Of a DNA stretch of 64,000 bases, positions 52,550-64,000 are shown one piece after another. Location of the stretch: assembly GCF_025399195.1 (NCBI RefSeq), contig NW_026252124.1, positions 124,001 through 188,000 of the forward strand, in the 5' to 3' direction. The notes beneath the pieces were generated by a model. That model saw nothing but the letters and a program-made list of their open reading frames with translations, was not told where the DNA came from and did not search any database. Source of the DNA: Umbelopsis ramanniana AG. Lineage: Eukaryota; Mucoromycota; Umbelopsidomycetes; Umbelopsidales; Umbelopsidaceae. Every line of letters starts with the position of its first letter. Position 1 is the stretch's first letter. Both the position numbers and the translations under genes were made by a program.

Positions 52550-53878
52550 GTGTACAAACACTTTCTTGAGGAGCTCGTTGCCTTGGTTGACTACTTTTAT
52601 AGGCTGGAAAAAAAAAAAAAAAGAACTGACCAGCAACACGTGATTTACGTCAATACCCAATGCGGATTCGGTGTTCCAACTGCATATGGGACTTCCCTTT
52701 TGTCTCCACCAGACATTTTAAAAGATGTTGTCTCTACGTCTTTGAAATAAATTGATATTAGATAATGATTCATGGAGTGATTTTCATCAAACGCATATTG
52801 GATTGATAGGTGTAATATGTGAAAAACTGATAAACATACATTAAGTCTGCTGCATCGGCGATGGCAATACCAAAATGAAATTGAATATAACTTCAATACA
52901 ACCTATTTTTCGTTTGAAGCGTTAATTACTGTCCCTTTCAGTGTCTACTATAGAGCTAGAGTACCACTCAAAGACTTTATGCTGAAGATCGCCTTCAAGC
53001 AAACAAGAGTGTCTGCCAGGGTCCTAGCAATACTACAATCGAAAGCAATGCCATTTTGTTTCTATTATGAGGCTACACAATCACAACCTGAGATGCTCAC
53101 AAACACTGGAACAATTTTAAGGCATATTAAATAAATAAACTGCGGCGATAGCATTTGTGAAGAAGGACGTGCATCGCTTTCGAGACGACAACAGTAAACA
53201 AGATCATAAAAATGTAGGGGCACGATGATCTAAACGTCCTAAATATGTAACAACCAATCTTTTGAAAGCAATAATAATCAATTGACAACACATAGTGATC
53301 TGCTGCCTTCCTATATTACCAACTTGAAGATGATTGGTAAAGCACCACTTCCAAAGTGGGCCTTAGATCCAGATGCTTTGCCTCTCTGTCCCGACTTCTG
53401 TCTTGTACGGACAACATCATGTAGACTAAGTTTCCATCTAATTCCATCAATGATCGCTTACGAACTGACCATTCATGTCCTTCACTTCAATTATCCGAGT
53501 CAACTACGGTGCGTATAATGCGGAGACGTGAGTGTCCAACTGAGTTCAAATTGCAGGGAAGCAAAGAGGTGTCACTCAAGTTTTTCAATGCTGGCCATGC
53601 AAACGCTAGCCAGTCTAGGGATGGCTACAATTCGCTCGGCCATGGGAGTGCTGTGGACGTTACCAGTGACGCAACGATCTCTTCTTGTTGTGTGCATGAC
53701 GAAGTTTGGCGTCTGATTCTGTCGAGCAGAGTATGGGAGCCACACGTGATTGTCAAGCTTTATAGTCAAACAAGGACGAAAAATATTACGGGGAGTCGGC
53801 TCACCAAAAAAAAAGGCTCGCCCCATTTTTTGTTCAAATTCACGGAAAAGTTCCAGTTCATTCGCATCTCTTTCACTA
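52550..53878. other. Divergent intergenic region
   Basis: About 1.3 kb between the heads of the IFRD and cytochrome b5 reductase genes. It contains a poly-A tract at 52608-52622 (T on the IFRD strand). A frame at 53509-54036 overlaps the reductase start but has no support as a gene. Confidence 0.45.
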
Positions 53879-54917
<1,039 letters not shown>

Positions 54918-55444
54918 ATCCATATTACCCTCTTGTCGCGAAAATACTACATTACTTCCCCCTCCATCTAGGATTGACCTGATAAGACAGATAGATAGAC
55001 CAAACATTGGCATGTAAACAATACGACAAGTCTCACATATTTTCTGATGCTCTTCGAGTTAAACCCCCCCCCCACTATATAAAACCATTCAATTAAAAGG
55101 AAAGCAGTTTTCTTATTTTTTCCCACATATTCTATGCTAACATTTCCGATTGAAACGGCATGGTCGATAAGCAATTACGTCGACGTGTAAAATATGTTGG
55201 GTAGGGTTTAAGATTGTAAAAGTACTCAGCAAAGACATAATGTCTCACTGCCGAAATGGAAGCCCTCAGAAGTGGGGATGGTTTAAATGGTACATGTGTC
55301 GGGTTTATTTTTCTTTTTAATAAAACAACCCGGAAGATCCGTGGAGAAAATGTTTACAAGAGATGATTCAGAGTAATAAACAAATGAAATGAGCAATATA
55401 TACAGTAATAAACGCTTGGAACAATGAAAAGAAAAAAAAGAGGT
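54918..55444. other. Convergent 3' region
   Basis: About 530 bp between the stops of CBR1 and the DUF8032-like gene. It contains a C-run at 55065-55073 and several AATAAA-like sites. No gene is visible. Confidence 0.45.
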
Positions 55445-56914
55445 TCAGGGTTGGATCATCAATGATTGCAGGTGACTGGAGTCAAAATGTGAATGGTAAG
55501 GAAAGGCATTGATGGGCGGTTGTTGTTCTGTCTGTGCCAGTTGCTGCAATTCCGAGGGCGATTTTCTTCGTATGCATTCATTGACGGCACTTTCAAGTAG
55601 CAGCTCGTCGTTGGCCAGACAGGGATTCTTGACCACCAGGCGCCAGCTGACTTCGTTGCACCATTGACGGTACTGAGCATTTTGTCCTACGTCTATATCG
55701 TTGTACAACTTGTATCGTTCTTTTGAGCTGGCACACGGCGGTATGTCGTTGATCACAAAGCAAATTCTATGTCGTGAACCTTTCTTGGGATGAGAAATGG
55801 TGATGGTTTCTCCGACTCTTTTCGGACGATTGGAGGTATCTGGTGATTCACATAGTTCAGCAGAAGGTGATCGTAGTGACTTCTGTTTGCGTCGCTTTGC
55901 TTGTCGCTTTCTTAACGTTCCATTCGCGATTTTTTCTTGGCGTGTCACTCTTCGCGATCGGAGTTCTCGATGACGATTACGATAGGAATCGACAGCACGT
56001 TGAATAAGACCTCTTCGGCCAAAGAGTGTTTCGCAGTTTTTATGAGCTAATTGCCAACCCAATTTGTTGCATGAGGTCTCATACTCCCATCGGTTGCCAG
56101 TATATTCATCTAATGGCACGTTGGCTCTAGGATAGACCTATTTGGGGGGGGATTGATACATGTAAATAAAGTTTATCTTTTTCCCAAATAAAAAAGTATT
56201 TCCTTAACTTACCGCGCTTGCTAGTCTAAATTCGTCATCAATTTCACTGAGATCGACATCGTCAATATCGACTCGAATGGTGTATTGCTTGATATGACGA
56301 TCATGAGAATACATAAAGGTCAGATGTTCGATATCGTTGATAAAATGCGTGGTGGGCTCATGAACTGTCAAAGCCACTGCGGCAGCCACAGAGCTATGCG
56401 AAGACTTACGTCTTCCAGCAGGCTTGACGGAGGAGGCGGAGGAAATTGTTTTAGGACTGCTGGCGAGAGACGAGGCTTTACTGGATTGTAGGCTGGGCTG
56501 CAGGCTGGAGTGCAGGCTAGATGGGCCACTCGTATCCATAAATGGAGGTGAGGGCAGCGCGTCGACAAACATGGCCGGATAGTAACCGGGTAATGTGAGT
56601 GCATCCATTTCCGTAGTAGGCAATAGGGCTGGGGCGACTTCATCGAAGGCATTGGAAAGACCAGCAGGCATAGTATGTCGACGATGGTGTGATATGTCTA
56701 CCGCTGGACGGCCTCGATCAAGTGAAAGGTGTCGAACTGGAGTTGAATTCAAATTCATCATCATCCATGCCGATTGATCTTCCAAAAGAGGCTGCATAGC
56801 TAATGGATTATTGCTATTATGATCATACGGAGCGGTCGGGAATAGGTCGAATTGACTCTTTGCAAGGACTTCGGCGGGAGTCAGCACGGCGGACGAAGCA
56901 TTGCTAGCGGCCAT
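55445..56914 (-). CDS. DUF8032-like fungal regulator
   Basis: Two exons, 56914-56213 and 56137-55445, give 464 aa. Residues 1-175 are low-complexity (Ser, Pro, Ala, Leu), as in transcription regulators. Residues about 205-285 hold the conserved block YTIRVDIDDVDLSEIDDEF, then VYPRANVPLDEYTGNRWEYET and GRRGLIQRAVDSYRNR. I associate this pattern with the fungal domain DUF8032. A very basic stretch follows (RKRQAKRRKQK, likely nuclear localisation), then a second, weaker repeat of the same pattern (QYRQWCNEVSWRLVVKNPCLAN). The function is unknown; a nuclear role is inference. The intron carries an eight-base C-run just before its acceptor on the plus strand complement. Confidence 0.75.
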
Positions 56915-57869
56915 TGTTTAACGCAGTATGATTTACTTTTTCCCGAAATAGGGTTAATAATAATAGTAGGGAAGAAACGATGGGTTCTAAGAGTGTTTGC
57001 TTGTAGCCAAATATGAAGCGCACGAGCGTGTTTAACTGTTTTAGCGCTGGGGGGTCGAGGTTTTTATATGATTCACTCTGTTAGAAACAACTTTTGTCTC
57101 GGCAGCTACACAGCAACTGAAACCAAACGTGGTTGAGAAACAAAAAAAAAAAAAAAATCTGCTGGACTTTTGGCTCAACGTCAACGCTAAAACTGAAACC
57201 TCTTTTTGTTTCTCTCTTTCATGCGCATGAACGTCTGGCCATCGTGTAGTCTTTTTCCCTATGCAGCTTAGACGTATGCACAGGCATCCTTCTGAATCGC
57301 TAAGGCGGCAGTAAAAGCAGTAATAAACATTGCCCATCGTGATTGGTGGCTGAGAACTAAACCATCGGTTGTTCAATCTAAATTAAGCGGCCATGCTTGT
57401 ACAACATTTGCAGTTGAATTTCAAGGGACACTATTTTGCCCTCAGTTGGTGAACGTAGAAAGGGCAGCCCCTTCTATTGAATAGAATATTATACAAAGCA
57501 AGGCAATTTAACACAAATAGTCAATTTAACACTGTTTTAGCCTTGCCTACTTCTTTACCAGTTCGAACCACCGCTGTGATCTGTCAGTCCAGGGTCGATC
57601 CTTCACTCCAACTTTGCATTACCACAAGGTCCATTCCCGGAAAAGGCGCGAAGAAGCATTCAGACTCCCGGCAAACCTTGTGCGTGGTTGCAATCCTTTT
57701 GCTGAGATTATATTGTCACTGAACCTTTTTGGGGAGACGTGTAACTTATAAAAAGAGCAAGCCAATCCTCAGCCTTGAGGCTTTTGGTCTTCCAAATTTT
57801 CTATATATCCTCTCTTTTTCCCTACCTCTTCCCCATTACTCTCCTTTGTTAAACCAACTAACTACAACA
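56915..57869. promoter_or_regulatory. Divergent promoter region of DUF8032-like and chitin deacetylase genes
   Basis: About 950 bp between head-to-head starts. It contains a poly-A tract near 57142-57156 and the strong TATA box of the chitin deacetylase gene. Confidence 0.5.
57747..57753 (+). promoter_or_regulatory. TATA box of chitin deacetylase gene
   Basis: TATAAAA lies 123 bp upstream of the ATG and is followed by a pyrimidine-rich stretch (57790-57845) typical of highly expressed fungal genes. Confidence 0.7.
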
Positions 57870-59201
57870 ATGCATTGGAAATCCTTTGTTGCACTCACCA
57901 CCTTAGCCGCCGCTGCTCAAGCTGCCGAGAAGAAGGCAGTTTCTAGCGCTGCTAAGAGCAGCACCACTGCTGCTCCTAAGAGCACTGCTGCCGCTGCTAC
58001 TACTAGCGCTGCTGCTGCTGCCTCCCCCCTTACCGGTGGCACTAACCCCCTCGCCATCACCATCCCCAGCATCCCTCAAACCACATCCTATGACGTTAAC
58101 ACCGAATGCCAGGCTTACAGCGTCCCTGGTTTGACCATTGATCCTAAGCAATGGCCCAATATTTGGGAAACTGCCACTACCAATGGTATGAACACCAGTG
58201 CTGAATTCACCTCTTTGTACAATTCCATTGATTGGACCAAGAAGCCCACTGCTCCCGTTCGTAAGGCCACTGCTGCTGGCGGTCTTGACTTCACTGGCTA
58301 CAGTGCCACCACTGATCCTGACTGCTGGTGGTCTAGCTCCCTCTGCACCATTCCCAAGGCTGCTGGTATCAATGCTGATATCTACCGTTGCGAGGAACCT
58401 GAAACCTGGGGTTTGACCTACGATGATGGTCCTAACTGCTCCCACAATGCTTTCTATGACTTTTTGCAACAGCAAAACTTGAAGGCCAGTATGTTCTATA
58501 TTGGTTCCAACGTCTTGGATTGGCCCTATGGTGCCATGCGTGGTCTTAAGGATGGCCATCATATTGCTGACCACACCTGGTCCCATCAGCTTATGACCAC
58601 CTTGACTGATCAAGAAGTCCTTGCCGAACTTTACTATACCCAAAAGGCCATCAAGTTTGTTACTGGTGTTACCCCCAAGTACTGGCGTCCTGCCTTCGGT
58701 GATGTTGATGACCGTGTCAGATGGATCGCCACCCAACTCAACTTGACTGCCGTCATCTGGGATCTCGACACTGATGACTGGGCTGCTGGCAATTCCGTTC
58801 CTGAAACCACTGTTGAACAGACCTACCAAGATTTCATCACTATGGGTACCAACGGTAGTTATGCTACCTACGGTAACATTGTCTTGACCCACGAAATTGA
58901 TAACACTACCATGACTCTTGCCATGAAGTATCTTCCTCAAATTAAGGCTGCTTACAAGAACGTTTTGGATGTCGCTACCTGCAACAACATCACTAACCCA
59001 TACATGGAGGACTCCGTCACCATGACTCCCTTCGGCAATGCTACCACCACCAACACCACCACTGCTGCTTCTGGTTCCGGCGTCGCCCCCGCTGCCAGTG
59101 GTTCTGCTGCTCCCGCTACATCTGCCAAGTCCGGTGCTTCCGCATTGACTGCTCCTGCTTCCCTCCTTGCTCTTGTTGCACTTGCTGTCTTTGCTCAATA
59201 A
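57870..59201 (+). CDS. GPI-anchored chitin deacetylase (CE4)
   Basis: This is a single exon of 443 aa. Residues 1-18 are a signal peptide ending AQA, followed by an Ala/Ser/Thr-rich linker. The CE4 polysaccharide-deacetylase motifs are complete: TYDDGP with D185 and D186, HTWSH with metal ligands H235 and H239, WRPAFGDVDDRVR, WDLDTDDW and VLTHEID. The C-terminus is Ser/Ala-rich and ends in a hydrophobic segment, fitting a GPI anchor. The enzyme converts nascent chitin to chitosan, the dominant wall polymer of Mucoromycota. Intronless structure, strong codon bias and a TATA box all suggest high expression. Confidence 0.95.
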   Translation: MHWKSFVALTTLAAAAQAAEKKAVSSAAKSSTTAAPKSTAAAATTSAAAAASPLTGGTNPLAITIPSIPQTTSYDVNTECQAYSVPGLTIDPKQWPNIWETATTNGMNTSAEFTSLYNSIDWTKKPTAPVRKATAAGGLDFTGYSATTDPDCWWSSSLCTIPKAAGINADIYRCEEPETWGLTYDDGPNCSHNAFYDFLQQQNLKASMFYIGSNVLDWPYGAMRGLKDGHHIADHTWSHQLMTTLTDQEVLAELYYTQKAIKFVTGVTPKYWRPAFGDVDDRVRWIATQLNLTAVIWDLDTDDWAAGNSVPETTVEQTYQDFITMGTNGSYATYGNIVLTHEIDNTTMTLAMKYLPQIKAAYKNVLDVATCNNITNPYMEDSVTMTPFGNATTTNTTTAASGSGVAPAASGSAAPATSAKSGASALTAPASLLALVALAVFAQ

Positions 59202-59799
59202 AAAAAAAAAGTAATTTGTGGATTTCCCTCCCTCTTTTCCTCCATCTAAAAAAAAGCCCACTGAAGGAAAAAAAAGCGACTAGTCAACAACATAGAGGGT
59301 TAGTTGCACTCCGTCACACAAGTCTCTTTATTTTTCTTATTATCTATTCTCTCACGCACAATATTTTTCATAATTTCAGCTGTACGCAATTTGTATCTGA
59401 ATAGAACCTTCTTTGCTATATATATCCTTATGCTTGACTTATTAAACAAGAAATCATATTGAATTGAGTTGAGTTGCAAAACGAATGCAATATGTAATGC
59501 AATCATGTCCGTAGCACGAGGGTAAGTAATGCTGTTTTGATTTGCGTAACGTGCAAATTTTTATTGTATGGTGTAGTGTGGGAGGAGAAATGTGGGTGGA
59601 GAGAGAGAGAATGCACTCCCATTGGAATAATATAGAAATAAAAGAGAGAGACACATATTGAATTGAGGAAATACTATGTTGATTGGAAAAGAATATGTAC
59701 AAACATTGCAAAAGCGAAGGTAGTAGAAGGAAAACACAGAGACGGCTAGGTTAGTTAATGGGGGTTGTGTATAATTATAGGTGCGCATTAGGATTGCAT
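59202..59799. other. Convergent 3' region
   Basis: About 600 bp between the stops of the chitin deacetylase and PHD genes. It contains a GA-repeat patch at 59598-59612 and A-rich runs. No gene is seen. Confidence 0.45.
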
Positions 59800-61269
59800 T
59801 TAAGCGTTGCTGGCAGTAGGGACCGTTAGACTGTGGTCTTCGGCACTACTGGTGTTTGGCATTGGATCCAGCGCCTGCCTTGAAGGAGGGTGGTAAGACG
59901 ACGTGCTAAATTTATTCTGAAACTTGATCAATTCGCGCGTTAACCGATCCATGATCTCCAGCGACGTCTGCTCACCACCCCCTGGCTCTTCAGTGTGCGA
60001 ATCCAGCGGTAAAGTCGTAGCACTGCTCACGGAGGATGCCGGTGATGCTGGTACATCGAGACGGGCAGATGAACCGTCTTCAACTGCCTTGCCTTTGAGA
60101 GGGGTTGGCTTGTTGGCCATCTCCACTTGAACAGAGCTGATGTACTCCAGAATCTGTTTCGCTCTACGATTCATCTCCCATAGACTCATCTTAGCAGACG
60201 GGTACCGGACCTTGGCTGGAGCGCTGGATTCTTCGACCTTTTCCTGTGGTGGCATGACTTCGTTATCAGATAATTGTGGTGTAGACGTTCGTGATCGAGC
60301 ATTCTTGGTTCGTTTGGCTGGTCCTTTCCTGCCAGGCTGCTTTTTGGGCATAATCAGTTTTTTATCGCCATTCGATCGTTGACCGCCAGTCCGTCTTGGT
60401 CGTTTGCTTTTGATATCAGTATCGCTTTCTTCAAGTCCAATTTCAGGTATTCCATCTTTGGGTTCTGCTGGCTTTTCTTCTTCCGTACTATGACTCCGTG
60501 ATCGTTTGTGTGCGGTTGCTGCGGCGGCGGCGGCTGCGGCTGCTAGGGTTGCTGCATGTTGGGCTTCTTCCACACTTCTCCGACTTCTTCGTTTAACAGC
60601 TTCTTCAATTCCTTCAACAATAGGAGGTAGCACGATGGTTTCTTCTACTTCCTCTTTAGTGTTTTCGTCACTGGGGACGGTCGCAGGTCCTTCTCCGTTG
60701 ACAACCGCCCGACTTAACAAAATATCTGCTAACGGTACATCAGCTTCACGGCTATTATTTGTCATTCGTTTCTTGGGCTGTTGCTTTTTATCTGACGAAC
60801 CATCAGGATGATACAGTCTTTTGCTTCTAAAAAGGTGACAGTGAAAGCAAAGAATGAGTGAGCGAATGCTACAAATGGCCCGCGGACCCTGTAAGGAGAA
60901 ATGCCTTACCTTCCATTAGGTTGCTTAATCCAACTATGATTCTCTGGACGACATTCTTCACAATAATACTGCTCTGGAATGTCTTGTTCCAAGAGACCAA
61001 TGCAAGAGCAATGTTGCCAGACTTCGCACTTATCGCATTGGACCATGAGGCCGACATTGTCTAGAAAGAAACGGTGGGTAAGCTGAACGTCTACTTTGTC
61101 AAAGCGGAAAAACGGAGCACCACATACGTATTTCGCCACATATACATCGTGTCACTGAGCCAGAATCAGAGCTGTCGTCTTCTGAAGAAGATTGTGTTTG
61201 AGCAAGCGGCTGTCGTCGTCGTGAACCGTTGGCGGATCTGCCACGCCGTTGCATGGCTGAAGGAGACAT
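59800..61269 (-). CDS. PHD-finger protein, CTI6-like
   Basis: Three exons, 61269-61128, 61060-60910 and 60826-59800, give 439 aa. A short charged N-terminus precedes one PHD finger of C4HC3 type: CICGE, then [14 protein letters not shown], then YYCEEC. An intron splits the finger. The rest is basic and low-complexity with a run of nine alanines, several nuclear-localisation-like stretches and a helical segment ([17 protein letters not shown]). The layout and finger sequence resemble yeast CTI6, a subunit of the Rpd3L histone deacetylase complex whose finger reads H3K4 methylation. The complex assignment is inference. Confidence 0.82.
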
Positions 61270-61397
61270 GAAGGTTAGCAATACACTATTAGTAGTAGTT
61301 TTCTCAGTATCAAGCTACACACTTGGTAGAAGTATCGCTCCTAGTGAAATAGTGAAAATGGGTAGCCTTTGAAGGGAATTGCTGAAAGAATGGAAAG

Positions 61398-61417
61398 AAA
61401 AAAAAAAAAAAAAAAAA
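61398..61417. repeat. Poly-A tract, 20 nt
   Basis: An uninterrupted A20 run on the plus strand. It lies upstream of the PHD gene and just downstream of the small coiled-coil gene. Confidence 0.9.
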
Positions 61418-61519
61418 CTCCCGTAAGGCAAAACCTGTGGCAGCGTAGTTTTTGATTCGGCGCTTGAATACGATGTCTCATCACGCAAGCTGCCGCTTTC
61501 CAAAAATGTGTGGTGGATT

Positions 61520-61833
61520 TCACGGAGACAGAGTCTTCTCATAATGTGAAGCATTTTCAACCAGACAGCAGAATCCTATGAACAGCATGTCTTTTTAGTT
61601 TGTCGAATTCAAGTGCATTGACAAATGTCACCGACTAACTCATACGGATGATCTCATCTACTCCTAAGTAATGCTATGGAGCAGTTAGGAAGTATATGAG
61701 ATAGGATACTTCGATGCCGAACAATCGATATATGGTCCACTGTTTTCTTCATGAGTTGATTTATTTCCTTTGTTTGCCTGATTATGTTAGCTATACTTGA
61801 CTCTACGCGGCGCAGTAGTTCGCTCTTTGCCAT
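61520..61833 (-). CDS. Small coiled-coil protein (about 65 aa)
   Basis: Three exons, 61833-61710, 61663-61646 and 61575-61520, give 65 aa. Exon 2 is 18 nt and in phase, so exon 1 can also join exon 3 directly to give 59 aa. The protein is one amphipathic helix with regular hydrophobic spacing (ELLRRVESSIANIIRQTKEINQLM), then FCCLVENASHYEKTL. Size and pattern recall small helical subunits of multi-protein complexes such as the DASH kinetochore ring (Dad4 is about 70 aa), but I see no diagnostic motif and make no assignment. Confidence 0.4.
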
Positions 61834-63238
61834 ATGTCCGCGAACAGTTTGATTGGATATATCGCGATGTTGAGAAACCCACAAGTAGCAGTCAGCATTT
61901 GCGGTTTTGAAAGAAAAGTCATGTCATACGCTTCCATGTCGTTCTAGACAGATCATATGATGGCCCAATTGATAGGTGTCTTGAACATCCGATAGTGGAA
62001 TAAGGTGTCAAACGGATGCATGAAACTCGCAAATAAACATTAACATTGACACAACCAAATGGCGTGACAAAATGCCTGGGGTCAGTGAAGGTCAAAACCT
62101 GTCACATCTTTTGGATTTGCTTCTCACTTTGTCTGTGTATTTGATCCGTCTTCCACCATAAAGTGAACCGGCCTTGCAAAACTCCCAAATAGAGTGCGTG
62201 TGTGCACCGCACCTTTAGAAAGGCACAAGCCAATCGCGAAGTGGGATTATTTATAATCGAGTTACAGTTGCTAGATTGTCACGTTCACCATTTTCATAGC
62301 GAACCAAGATGCTTTTTACAATTATAAAAACGCAAATACGTACAATGTCTAGTAGCATTAATGACTCGAGGTTATATCAGCCATCATTCTTATCAGACTA
62401 CTGATCAATCTCTTGATGATAAGAGTTCCCATAGAAGAACCAATGGACATTCACGTTGGCAGAGTAGATTAAGAAGGCTTTAGCTTGTTGTATATTCTGT
62501 TACAGCTGTCACTGGTTCAATTTGACAGGTTCATTTCCTCTCCTTGGCAATCTAATGTTTGGCTCAAAGCCTGAATAAGCTCATCCTCTCAGGAAAGAGT
62601 TGGAAGACAACATCAATTATTCCAATATAGCTCTTTTGAAGGGAGCTCGCCAGCTTTTCAAGGCTAATTTCCACATTTTCCAGGTTGAGTGCTTTAAAAG
62701 AATTGACTGCCATCTCATGAATATGGGATGCTGCTGTAAAGTCACGTGGCCTAAATTCAACAATGCAAACCGTTCCCTATGCCCGACGGCGCTCACTGTG
62801 TTCAGTACCTATGCCCCAAGAATATCAGAGCGAATGATACTAAAATAAAAGATATACGTCCTCTCTACTGAAACTGACCGAATTATTATTACTTGTCGAA
62901 TTCCTCTGACTCTTTCCCAATAATAGCTCCTAATACTACTAATCGTGCTCTCTCTGCACGGTATGGCTACATGTTACTCACTGTTCCTTAGGTCTATCTT
63001 TAAGACGTTGACAATTCCTCTGACTTCTCTATAGAACTAACAGGATCAAAGTATTCAAAATTAGTTCCTCGTTATATGTCAAGGCAATTCAATGCAGACA
63101 AGGTCTACTACCTATAGGGTGTTCAAATACTTTAAACCCATACAAAAATCACCACATAAAATATGTCATAAAAATGAATCCTGCCGGACATAAAAGCTAA
63201 TTTTGAATAGGAAGTGGCAAACTCTTACATTCGAAACC
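61834..63238. other. Intergenic stretch, no supported gene
   Basis: About 1.4 kb. A frame at 62600-62848 lacks a good start context and splice partners. The last part is the promoter of the carboxypeptidase gene. Confidence 0.4.
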
Positions 63239-64000
63239 ATGCTTTGGAAAAGCATTTTGCTGTCGGCATGCGGCATTTGCGCTGTCTCTGCGAGTCTCCA
63301 AACTACATTGTCGAAGCCGGAACCTACTGATCAGCAGTGGCTGAAAACTTTGCAAAATGACGAGCTGAAAGGCTACTCCGTCCGTATCAAACAGCCTAAC
63401 TTTTGCGACGACGTTGTGCAGGTGAGTCTGTGGCAGTATGCCATTTGCCGGTATCCAATCAAGTTCGTATATGCTCATTTCATTCATTATCTGCTCTACC
63501 AAGTACTCCGGATACCTTGATATCGAGGAAACAGACGATCACTTTTTCTTCTGGTTTTTTGAATCACGCTTCCAATCGGTTTCAAGCGAGACCGTGCTCT
63601 GGCTCAACGGTGGACCTGGGTGTAGCTCGCTTACAGGACTGTGGATGGAACATGGGTAATTTATTTGAGATAGTGAAGGGCTTCATTCACACCCCTTTTT
63701 AACCGCCACCCGATAGCCCATGTCTTGTCACAGCTGCTGGAAATGAAACTGCTTACAACCCTTATAGCTGGAACAACTTTGCCAATATGATCTTTTTGGA
63801 CCAGGTAAATCATTTATCTTGCGTTCATATGAGTTCGTACAACGCGCGGACTCATACATTATATGTGTAGCCTATCCAAGTTGGTTATAGTTATGGCAAG
63901 AGCCGAGTCGGAACAAGCGAACAAGCTGCAAAGGCTACTTATGCATTCTTGGTATTGTTCTTTGAGGAATTCCCTCAATATGCTGAAAAGTATTTCCATA
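63239..64000 (+). CDS. Serine carboxypeptidase (S10), 5' part only
   Basis: Exons 63239-63421, 63504-63655, 63717-63804 and 63871 onward are visible; the gene continues past the window. A signal peptide (about residues 1-19) is followed by a short propeptide, then the mature start YSGYLDIEE. Family motifs are [19 protein letters not shown] and FLDQP, with GYSYG after it. This is the carboxypeptidase Y/D clan, acting in the vacuole or secreted. The catalytic Ser (GESYGG), Asp and His should lie beyond position 64000. Confidence 0.93.

Noticed and set aside
52600-52740. Possible upstream exon of the IFRD gene (MSGGDKREV...)
   Set aside because: Splicing from its GTAAAT donor to the CCAG acceptor leads to an immediate stop, so the IFRD start is placed at 52549.
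57903-59261. 452-aa open frame on the minus strand opposite the chitin deacetylase
   Set aside because: It is a shadow of strong codon bias in the real gene. Its translation is low-complexity (Gly, Ser, Val), it has no family match, and the plus-strand protein has all CE4 motifs.

Overview
The window is nuclear DNA of a filamentous fungus, most likely an early-diverging one (Mucoromycota, Mucorales-like). Nearly every gene is split by short spliceosomal introns, mostly 46-105 nt, with GTAAGT/GTATGT/GTACGT donors, CTAAC-like branch points and TAG/CAG acceptors. Gene content agrees: a chitin deacetylase, a sphingolipid C9-methyltransferase, an ERT1/AcuK regulator, a DUF8032-type protein and a tandem family of LaeA/UMTA-like methyltransferases. 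There are no operons, no bacterial signals, no CRISPR array, and I recognised no transposon or RNA gene. Exon models were built by hand; every model quoted with exons keeps frame across all its junctions.

Layout. 0.2-8 kb: a small unknown protein (-), a 514-aa coiled-coil protein with a dynein-adaptor-like CC1 box (-), a 637-aa two-pass membrane protein of unknown function (+) and a tetraspan protein (-). 8-17 kb: MSH2 (-, 22 exons), a pseudouridine-phosphatase-like HAD enzyme (+), an SCI1-like nuclear protein (+) and a METTL25-like methyltransferase (+). 17-26.5 kb: a CSC1/TMEM63 channel, an RBD2-type rhomboid protease, ERT1/AcuK and cytochrome c peroxidase (all -). 27-36 kb: a PMP34-type peroxisomal carrier (+), sphingolipid C9-methyltransferase (+), proteasome beta-1 (-), eIF2A (-) and TIM44 (+). 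36.7-43.7 kb: three tandem methyltransferase paralogs (-) whose promoters are also triplic­ated. 43.7-46.6 kb: a gene-poor stretch. 46.6-49 kb: an RGS domain fused to an AIFM2/FSP1-like FAD oxidoreductase (+). 49-57 kb: U2AF35 (-), an IFRD protein (-), cytochrome b5 reductase (+) and a DUF8032-like regulator (-). 57.7-64 kb: GPI-anchored chitin deacetylase (+), a CTI6-like PHD protein (-), a small coiled-coil protein (-) and the start of a serine carboxypeptidase (+) that runs off the end.

Most genes are unrelated housekeeping functions. The real local organisation is the methyltransferase triplication and several head-to-head pairs with very short shared promoters (MSH2/HAD 170 bp, eIF2A/TIM44 167 bp, CCP/PMP34 about 470 bp, coiled-coil/membrane protein about 480 bp). 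The strongest candidates for something undescribed are the RGS-oxidoreductase fusion at 46.6-49 kb and the CC1-box protein at 2-3.9 kb.
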